From an uncultured bacterium (GTDB lineage Bacteria > Babelota > Babeliae > Babelales > Babelaceae), in the NCBI GenBank assembly GCA_903831405.1, contig CAIKXM010000018.1, positions 1 through 52,686 on the forward strand: DNA of 52,686 bases, read 5' to 3'. The notes beneath the pieces were generated by a model. That model saw only the letters and a list, made by a program, of their open reading frames with translations. It searched no databases and was not told where the DNA came from. A program made the translations under genes and the position numbers. Shown here piece after piece: positions 46,370 through 52,686 of this stretch; within the stretch, counting starts at the first letter, position 1, and every line of letters begins with the position of its first letter.

Positions 46370-46999
46370 ATGTATAAAATTCCACAAGATAGTCATGGCT
46401 TCATTTTTTCACTGTACAATAACAGTACCTATATTTTTGATCAAAATGGTAGCAAAATACAATGCTTTTTTCCCCCTGATCAATATAGAACAGGAATAAG
46501 TCGTGGAGCTTTTGTTGGATATACCATACATTGTCAGCAAAATAACTTTTATTGCACCAACCTACATACCATAGAATTTCCACCAACACAGCCATATACT
46601 CTATACAGCTTCTATATGTTATTGCTTGAGACAAGTAATGCGTATATTCAGATGGGTTTAAAAAATAAAAATCTTTTTGAGGCGATACTGCTCTTATATG
46701 AACAAAAAACACAGCAGAAACTTACCCATACAAACTCTGTGCAAAAAAAAATAATACTCTGTTATATTCTTTTTCTTCTTGATGCTCCTGCAACATCTTT
46801 TGAAACAAAAAAATGTTTCGATATGTCTGCTTTTTATCAACCATTTTCAACAATAATTAATGAGATAGAACATATTTCAAAAAGTTTTTCTGCTCAATTT
46901 CTTGCATCAATTGACCTTTGGCTCTTAGAATGTTTATCTATGCATACACAAATAATACACAAAAAAGACCCGCATTGGTTTAATGATTTTTTAAAGTAA
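46370..46999 (+). CDS. Unknown protein, possibly a divergent RecO
   Basis: The 209-aa protein has no signal peptide. The N-terminal 75 residues look beta-rich; the rest is helical. The stretch YSFYMLLLETSNAYIQMG then NLFEAILLLYEQ is reminiscent of the helical C-terminal part of the recombination mediator RecO, whose N-terminus is an OB fold. The similarity is weak, and no zinc Cys cluster is present. It ends 30 nt before the MscS gene, so it may be co-transcribed with it. Treat as hypothetical unless a structure search agrees. Confidence 0.5.
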   Translation: MYKIPQDSHGFIFSLYNNSTYIFDQNGSKIQCFFPPDQYRTGISRGAFVGYTIHCQQNNFYCTNLHTIEFPPTQPYTLYSFYMLLLETSNAYIQMGLKNKNLFEAILLLYEQKTQQKLTHTNSVQKKIILCYILFLLDAPATSFETKKCFDMSAFYQPFSTIINEIEHISKSFSAQFLASIDLWLLECLSMHTQIIHKKDPHWFNDFLK

Positions 47000-47029
47000 T
47001 TAAAAACTTCTAGCAAAGGAATGTTCACC

Positions 47030-50000
47030 ATGATGCGCCTTATATATCTACTGGTGCTTCTCACAATAAACATGCCAACAAATGGCATGATTAATATTAA
47101 AAAAATCATAGAAAATCAATCATCTACAACCGATAAAAATCCTTGGGAAAAGCTGGTCAACTTGATTCAGCAGGACGAAAAAGAAATACAGGCACTCTCG
47201 CCACTGACCAGGGAAAAAGAAGAGTTAAAAAGAAAAGAACAACTGCTTGATGAGCGACAAAACAATAGCAATAAAAATACATCAGACAAACAAATGCTTG
47301 ATAAAATTCTCAATGTTATCAAGCAAAACATGCATACCATTGATGAAATAGAAACACTCAGACAACAAATTCTGATTACTATAAAAGACCATCTCAAAAA
47401 ACTTACTGATCTTATTGCTGATCCAACACAAAGCAAGTTGAAAAAAAGTAGTAAAACATCTCCAACCTATGATGATTTGCAAGAAATATCAGAACAAATC
47501 ATGCAAACAGAGAATGCGATAGTAGAAAAGGAAAAAAACAATAATGCAACACTTGTAGATATTTATCAAAGAAAAAACAGCATAAATGCTATAACAGAAG
47601 AAATAAAAACTAAAAAAAATGATCAAGAAAAATTAGCACTATCTACCAAAAAAGATCGCACACTCCAAGGCGAATATCTCGATGAACAAATGTTACATCT
47701 TACCTATAGAAAACAACTTGAAGAACTGCATTCAAAAGAGGCTTCGGTTAACATTCGCCTTTTTGCAACTGAGAGTACTCTGCTAAAAAAACAGTTAGAT
47801 ATACTTAGACAACAGTATCAGGAGACAAAACAAGCATTACGCGTCGATGATACCTATCTTAAAAAAGTTGAGAAAACATTCGAACAATCAAAGCAGGACC
47901 TTCTCAACGAACTTACTATTATCAACGAGTTGCTTATACAGTTGAATAATCGCAAGTCACTCTTGCAAAACCATACGATCATGCTTATGAAGACGTATGG
48001 ACTCTCCGCGGCAACGTTCGAAGAGTATAAAAATTGGAGCAAAGATCCGCAAACTGCTCACGAATGGGAAGTTCTCGCAAATGTTGGGCTTGTATCAATT
48101 CAAGAACTGTACATAGATACGAGAATTGAAGAATCAAAAGCACAACGAGATCTTATAAAAAGTAAAATTCAACAACAGGAAATTGAAACAGAAATTATTC
48201 GCTCATGGAACGCACTTACTTGTTTGCGTATCAACAATTCGACAGAAGTTGTTATCACCAAAGAAATAAAAAAATATGAGCCACTAAAAACAGAGATAAT
48301 TAGTTATTTGTCGTCAGCAAAAGACAGACGCGAACGTGCAATTAACGAACTTCACACGCTATCAACAAAACTTGAACGAATCAAAAAACTATCAAACGAC
48401 TTGATAAACGATTCACAAAAAATTTTCGAAAATGACCATCAAAAGCAATCAGAAATTATTCGCTCCATTACTCTGGTCAAAGATGTATTACGTAAAAAAA
48501 TTGATCTCAATGCTCAATTAATCGAATTATATTCGACTATCATTAATACTATAGAACTAACAAACAAAAAGATTAGCACTATTTTGCATGAGCTTTCAAC
48601 CGAAAACTTTTGGAAACGATCTCGTCAATCAATAGAATGGGCTGAAATACAAACATTCTTGCCTGATACAAAAAAATTCATTACCGCACTTGCCCATCGA
48701 TTCATGATGTCGTTTACCTATGAATCAATGAAAACATTCTCATATACGTTGTGGAACTACATAAAAAAGCCTACGGCTATTCTGTATCTTTCTTTTCTTC
48801 TTGCTATAGTTATTGGTTTATATTTTGTAATCAAAAAATTACTTCCACTGCTTAAAACCTTTATCACAGAACTACGCGCAAAAAGCTTTATGCTATACCC
48901 AAGCTTGTCTACCGCTCTTGGTATCAGCTCTCTGGTGATAAGCTTTTTAGGCAATCATTTTACCAGTATATATATATGGACAACGATTTTTATTATCATC
49001 AAGTTCAATATAATTGCCGGTCAATTTAGCGCATCTCTTTTTTATTTAGCATCTATACCGCTGAGCATCTACTATCTTAATGCACTGTTTACGTATATTT
49101 TTACCAAGAATAAAGAAAGTTATGCATATATATCAGCACCATTTGCTGCACGCTTTGCAATCGTCATTCCCCTGTTTTTTTATGCAACCAGTGCGCTCTA
49201 TTTTTTTAGAGAAGCCTTTCTGCCCTACAATAAAATAGGTTCACAACTTCCAACCGTACTTCTTGCAATCAATTTCATTCTCCTGCAAGTGACACTGCTT
49301 GCCCTAATAGGCAAAGAGCAAATCCTGGCTCTTATACCCGACTCAAAACAATGGGGGATCACTCTACAAAAGTATATTGACCAGTATTATTATCCCTTTT
49401 TACTCGTCATTATCAGTATTATCGTCATGAGCAATCCCTATGTTGGATACGGTCGCCAGGTGTTCTATATTGTTTCACGACTCATTGTAACGATCATTCT
49501 TATCCCATTTTTCATATTTCTCCATACCTGGCTCAAGCAAACATCGTCTTCTATTTTTTTCTTTTCAACAGAAGGCGAATTATCAAAAGAACGTTTTGAA
49601 TCAGGAAAAACCTGGTATGGCGTATTTGTTGTAGTAACCTTTATACTTTTTGTTCTCATTAGCCTGATAATTATTCTATGGGTATGGGGTAGCTCATTGA
49701 CTATGCAGAATATGCGAGAATGGCTTAACTATGAATTATATTCGCCAGGAATCGATGAGGGTGGCAGAAAGGTATGGGTAACCATTTTTTCCCTGGTAAG
49801 AGTCGTCGCCTATATTATCGGTGGATTTGTCGTCGCCTATATTACCAATAATTTTATACTTAAAAGAATTTTCGATCCTATTATAGCAGGTCCAGGCGTT
49901 CAGAATACCATTCTTACCCTCACCCGCTACACTATAATTATTATTGCCATACTAATAGGTCTTCAAAACATTGGGCTTGGAAATTTAACTACAAAAATAG

Positions 50001-50581
50001 GTATCTTTTTGGCCTTAATGGGTTTTGCTATCAAAGAGCCTCTTGGCGACTTCTTTGCCTATTTTATTATTCTTGTCCAACGTCCCATTAAAATCGGTGA
50101 TCTTATTATGATCGACACCGACAATCTAAATATTACGGGCATAGTGCGCCAAATAAATGCACGATCAACGATCATTCGCAATCGCAATAGCACACCTATA
50201 ATTATTCCAAACTCTCAGATAACTAATAATATTATTTTTAACTGGTCGCATATTAAATCTTTTATAGCTTTTGAAGATATTTTAATTACCGTATCTTATA
50301 ACGCTGATCCAGTTTCGGTAAAAAAAATCATCCATCAAATGCTTGACGAAAATAATACGATACTCAAGAACCCATCGCCAATAGTGTGGTTAAAAGACCT
50401 CACCGACAACGGATTCCAATTTTTAATCCGCGGCTACATACCATCAGAAAAAGCAATGATTATGTGGGACATTCAATCAGCAATTCGACTTGAGATTGTC
50501 AAAACGCTTCAAAGCAACAATATCAAAATTGCATGCCCAACGCGTTGTGTTACCGTCAAAAAAGAATCATGCGAGAATTAA
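47030..50581 (+). CDS. Large MscS-family mechanosensitive channel (MscK-like)
   Basis: The channel protects cells from hypo-osmotic shock. The 1,183 aa from the ATG at 47030 have a 9-nt spacing to AAAGGA; the ATG at 47021 abuts that site. After a signal peptide (ending PTNGM) comes a periplasm-type coiled coil of about 550 residues rich in Lys/Glu/Gln. Many membrane helices follow (about 575-1000), then the MscS core: pore helix with LTTKIGIFLALMGFAIKEPL, then FAYFIILVQRPIKIGDLI and STIIRNRNSTPIIIPNSQI. Layout and size match MscK/YbdG-like giants. The stop overlaps the convergent gene at 50578. Confidence 0.88.
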   Translation: MMRLIYLLVLLTINMPTNGMINIKKIIENQSSTTDKNPWEKLVNLIQQDEKEIQALSPLTREKEELKRKEQLLDERQNNSNKNTSDKQMLDKILNVIKQNMHTIDEIETLRQQILITIKDHLKKLTDLIADPTQSKLKKSSKTSPTYDDLQEISEQIMQTENAIVEKEKNNNATLVDIYQRKNSINAITEEIKTKKNDQEKLALSTKKDRTLQGEYLDEQMLHLTYRKQLEELHSKEASVNIRLFATESTLLKKQLDILRQQYQETKQALRVDDTYLKKVEKTFEQSKQDLLNELTIINELLIQLNNRKSLLQNHTIMLMKTYGLSAATFEEYKNWSKDPQTAHEWEVLANVGLVSIQELYIDTRIEESKAQRDLIKSKIQQQEIETEIIRSWNALTCLRINNSTEVVITKEIKKYEPLKTEIISYLSSAKDRRERAINELHTLSTKLERIKKLSNDLINDSQKIFENDHQKQSEIIRSITLVKDVLRKKIDLNAQLIELYSTIINTIELTNKKISTILHELSTENFWKRSRQSIEWAEIQTFLPDTKKFITALAHRFMMSFTYESMKTFSYTLWNYIKKPTAILYLSFLLAIVIGLYFVIKKLLPLLKTFITELRAKSFMLYPSLSTALGISSLVISFLGNHFTSIYIWTTIFIIIKFNIIAGQFSASLFYLASIPLSIYYLNALFTYIFTKNKESYAYISAPFAARFAIVIPLFFYATSALYFFREAFLPYNKIGSQLPTVLLAINFILLQVTLLALIGKEQILALIPDSKQWGITLQKYIDQYYYPFLLVIISIIVMSNPYVGYGRQVFYIVSRLIVTIILIPFFIFLHTWLKQTSSSIFFFSTEGELSKERFESGKTWYGVFVVVTFILFVLISLIIILWVWGSSLTMQNMREWLNYELYSPGIDEGGRKVWVTIFSLVRVVAYIIGGFVVAYITNNFILKRIFDPIIAGPGVQNTILTLTRYTIIIIAILIGLQNIGLGNLTTKIGIFLALMGFAIKEPLGDFFAYFIILVQRPIKIGDLIMIDTDNLNITGIVRQINARSTIIRNRNSTPIIIPNSQITNNIIFNWSHIKSFIAFEDILITVSYNADPVSVKKIIHQMLDENNTILKNPSPIVWLKDLTDNGFQFLIRGYIPSEKAMIMWDIQSAIRLEIVKTLQSNNIKIACPTRCVTVKKESCEN

Positions 50582-50817
50582 GAGCGCTTAAACCAATTTT
50601 TAACGCTGATAATTAAAAAATCAAACGCATGTAACATCACTAAACCGTTTACAATTATTGCGCATGCGGTAAAAATAAAAAAAACGGTTAGAAACCGTTG
50701 TACAAAACCAAGCGTGTGCAATAACAATAACAATCCGCCAATAACATATAAAATGCCCTTGACAACATCTTTTGAGCAATCTTTATCATATTTTTCTGAC
50801 ATATATTTTTCATTCAT
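50578..50817 (-). CDS. Small two-helix membrane protein, unknown
   Basis: The 79-aa protein has a charged N-terminal part (KYDKDCSKDVVK) and two hydrophobic helices (ILYVIGGLLLLLHTLGFV and FLTVFFIFTACAIIVNGLV), then a basic end, WFKRS. It resembles many small inner-membrane proteins. The start may be at residue 6 (ATG at 50802). Its stop overlaps the MscS stop tail to tail by 4 nt. No function is assigned. Confidence 0.6.
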   Translation of the reverse strand: MNEKYMSEKYDKDCSKDVVKGILYVIGGLLLLLHTLGFVQRFLTVFFIFTACAIIVNGLVMLHAFDFLIISVKNWFKRS

Positions 50818-51110
50818 GAGAGTAAAACTTTCTCTGTTTTAAAAAAATTGCCTGTAGCTAACGTCAGGGTAAAAACAATACGCTACCACTAATCAAGATA
50901 GTTAGAACAACAACGCAATATAAAAAAATAAAAATTATATACAAAAATGCTTTACAAAAATTAGCAAAAGCCTGGGAAAAATAAACAAGCCTGAGTTGAG
51001 ACGATAATAAAAAGATTAGTCTGAGTAGAAAAAGTCTGGCCCTACTTCGCCTCTTGGTTGCGACGGATAAAATGAAGGACTGGCCTGCCAGTCGTAGCCT
51101 TGGCGTAGAC
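50818..51110. other. Gene-free stretch before the tRNA pair
   Basis: No coding region is seen. The last 90 bp are GC-richer. CCAGTC (51089-51094) pairs with GACTGG (51108-51113, running into the tRNA-Arg 3' end) around a GTAGCCTTGGCGTA core. It may be a small REP-like repeat or processing signal downstream of tRNA-Arg. Confidence 0.35.
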
Positions 51111-51187
51111 TGGTGCGCCCAGAAGGGGTCGAACCCTCAACCTTCAGATCCGTAGTCTGACGCTCTATCCAATTGAGCTATGGGCGC
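51111..51187 (-). tRNA. tRNA-Arg (anticodon ACG)
   Basis: A complete 77-nt cloverleaf has acceptor GCGCCCA/TGGGCGC, anticodon stem TCAGA/TCTGA, loop CTACGGA and an encoded CCA. A34 is the TadA target; TadA is encoded at 3309-3797. Confidence 0.97.
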
Positions 51188-51205
51188 ATTATAATTTCAA
51201 ATATA

Positions 51206-51296
51206 TGGTGGAGAGAGAGGGATTCGAACCCTCGTGCCCCCGTTAGGAGACTCTTGCTTAGCAGGCAAGCGCTTTAGACCGCTCAGCCATCTCTCC
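51206..51296 (-). tRNA. tRNA-Ser (anticodon GCT)
   Basis: A 91-nt tRNA with a long variable arm has acceptor GGAGAGA/TCTCTCC, anticodon stem CTTGC/GCAAG, loop CTGCTAA and an encoded CCA. It reads AGC/AGT. It lies 18 nt upstream of tRNA-Arg, so the two are probably one transcript. Confidence 0.97.
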
Positions 51297-51431
51297 TCTA
51301 CAACCAAATCAATATCATTTACAATATAATCAATCAACCGTATGTTATGACCTGGGTATCAAAAATAATAAAGTTTTTGTAAAATAATGCAAGTTATTTC
51401 GCAAACTATTCGACAGGACACGATTTATACT

Positions 51432-51719
51432 ATGGCACTCATGCTACACATTAAAGTAAAGCCACGCAGCGGCAGACAGTCATGTCAGGTTAACAAAAGT
51501 GGCGTTTTACAAGTTTTTCTCAAAAGTCCTCCCGAAAATAATAAAGCCAATAGCGAGCTTATTCTATATATAGCGAAATTATTACATATCCCTGTGTCGC
51601 AGGTATCGCTGCATCAAGGGAAAAAAGAATCAAAAAAAACTCTTTTAATAGATTCACCACTAACCCTTGCAGATATATATATAAAACTTGGAGTTGAAGT
51701 CCAACATGAAATTTTTTAA
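51432..51719 (+). CDS. YggU/DUF167 family protein
   Basis: The protein has 95 aa from the ATG at 51432. An in-frame ATG at 51387 would add 15 non-family residues. It shows the family order: LHIKVKPRSGR, then GVLQVFLKSPPENNKANSELI (the conserved PPx-x-x-KAN), then VSLHQGKKESKKTLLI. The function is unknown. It overlaps the start of gspF/pilC by 14 nt, which indicates coupling. Confidence 0.85.
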   Translation: MALMLHIKVKPRSGRQSCQVNKSGVLQVFLKSPPENNKANSELILYIAKLLHIPVSQVSLHQGKKESKKTLLIDSPLTLADIYIKLGVEVQHEIF

Positions 51720-52686
51720 ATGGACTGCTATTACTATAACCGGCGAGAGCGCAACAGGAATTATATGGGCAGAAAATTCCATAGAAATCAACGAAAGACT
51801 ATTCGCAAAACAACAATCGTTATTGTCGCATCAACCACTGATACGTTATATCCGTCAGCCAGTACTTACATCAAGCGAGATAATAGCTTTGCTGCAACAT
51901 CTCTCATCACTGATGACCAGCGGCTTCCATCTCAACAGAGCTCTTAATAACTTAGCAGGTGCAACATCGCAGGCAACAACTCGTTGTTATATCGAAAGCA
52001 TAGTTTGGCAATTGCACCAAGGAGCATCCCTTATTGAAGCCTTTAAAAATACTCCGCTGTTTCCACAATCTATCAGCCATGTGATTGCACACGCTCAGGC
52101 AAGTGGCATCCTGCATGAAACACTACCTCCCATTATTGAATACGAACTACACAAGGAAAAGTTTCGCACCAAGCTTTTTGGCATGTTATTTATGCCTATT
52201 CTCTCTATCATTCTTTTTATACTGCTTTTTTTATGCGTGCTTATATTTGTTATCCCACGACTGCAGTCGCTCTCACGAGCAAATGATGATTCGTTTATAC
52301 CCTTTATTGGTAAAATAAGCATATATCTGCAACAACATCCATTGATGCCTCTATATATACTTGCAATAGCAGTAATAACAGTGCTTGTTAGTATAGGCGC
52401 ATCTCTGTATACCCATTGGGGAAAACAGATCAAAAAGATAGGTATAGAAAAATGTATTAGCAATTCAGAACTGCTCAGCGCATACCATGCAACGCAATTC
52501 TTTCAGCTCCTTGCATTGCTCCATACTGCTCACAACACCCTCCCAATTGCACTAAAAACATGCCGTCAATGCCTGCCGCTGCTTGGCAACACTATCAAAA
52601 AAATTGAAATAGATATACATAATGGTATAAATTTTTCATCAAGCTTTGTAAAAAATACCCCATTCAAAAAAAATATTACACAAAAA
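51706..52686 (+). CDS. Type II secretion / type IV pilus inner-membrane platform protein, partial
   Basis: GspF/PilC is the inner-membrane platform on which the GspE/PilB ATPase acts. The frame is open from the ATG at 51706 to the end of the window (327 codons), so the 3' end is missing. A first T2SF domain shows LLQHLSSLMTSGFHLNRALNNLA, GASLIEAFKNTPLFPQSI and QASGILHETLPPI, followed by membrane helices (MPILSIILFILLFLCVLIFV, and near PLYILAIAVITVLVSI). A second domain starts with TQFFQLLALLHTAHNTLPIAL. Its partner ATPase gene is at 40070-41776. Confidence 0.88.
   Translation, partial: MKFFKWTAITITGESATGIIWAENSIEINERLFAKQQSLLSHQPLIRYIRQPVLTSSEIIALLQHLSSLMTSGFHLNRALNNLAGATSQATTRCYIESIVWQLHQGASLIEAFKNTPLFPQSISHVIAHAQASGILHETLPPIIEYELHKEKFRTKLFGMLFMPILSIILFILLFLCVLIFVIPRLQSLSRANDDSFIPFIGKISIYLQQHPLMPLYILAIAVITVLVSIGASLYTHWGKQIKKIGIEKCISNSELLSAYHATQFFQLLALLHTAHNTLPIALKTCRQCLPLLGNTIKKIEIDIHNGINFSSSFVKNTPFKKNITQK

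Overview
The window looks like a chromosomal segment of an AT-rich Gram-negative bacterium with a reduced, host-associated lifestyle. My best guess is the phylum Dependentiae (TM6). That guess rests on style: many secreted proteins with a short signal peptide that ends just before a Met-Glu-Gln type mature start, eukaryote-like WD40, Skp1-like and J-domain secreted proteins, and few metabolic genes. No 16S rRNA gene is present, so the assignment is inference. No CRISPR array, phage module or transposase was seen.

Left part (1-7.9 kb) is housekeeping: glmS, an orphan rpsI, tRNA-Thr, a DksA/TraR-type protein overlapping tadA, then divergent gyrB and tilS. From 7.9 to 15.8 kb comes the first accessory block. 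It holds a secreted Skp1-like/WD40 protein with an in-frame stop and an open tail behind it, a TonB-like protein, and four secreted or membrane-anchored proteins of unknown function. From 16.2 to 25.2 kb housekeeping returns: selU-priA operon, a GNAT acetyltransferase, hisS, ruvA, tRNA-Gly, a Jag-like protein, a carboxymuconolactone decarboxylase family protein and mnmE.

From 25.3 to 33.1 kb is the richest accessory block, nearly all on the minus strand. It contains four tiny secreted Cys-rich proteins (three share a lectin-like CPxxC...GGW...CxC pattern), a WD40 protein beside a truncated paralogue, a secreted J-domain protein, two secreted peptidoglycan-active enzymes (NlpC/P60 and a VanX-like dipeptidase) that share a conserved leader, and an unknown secreted protein. 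From 33.2 to 42.5 kb are a DUF4911-like protein, an amino-acid permease, a large predicted outer-membrane barrel protein, and a minus-strand run of secreted protein, GspE/PilB ATPase, pseudopilin and TamB-like protein. The right part holds trmH, two tandem secreted paralogues, a secreted phosphodiesterase-like enzyme, an unknown gene, a very large MscS channel, tRNA-Arg and tRNA-Ser, a YggU-family gene and the start of gspF/pilC, which runs off the window.

How it may fit together: tRNA decoding and modification genes are numerous (tadA with tRNA-Arg ACG, tilS, selU, mnmE, trmH, hisS). Envelope biogenesis and export genes (TamB, GspE/GspH/GspF, TonB-like, barrel protein) could deliver the many signal-peptide proteins. 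A roughly 150-180 bp dispersed inverted-repeat element occurs in two copies in opposite orientation. A helical secreted module recurs in three proteins. These, the Skp1-WD40 fusion, the lectin-like cluster and the shared leader are the most promising leads.
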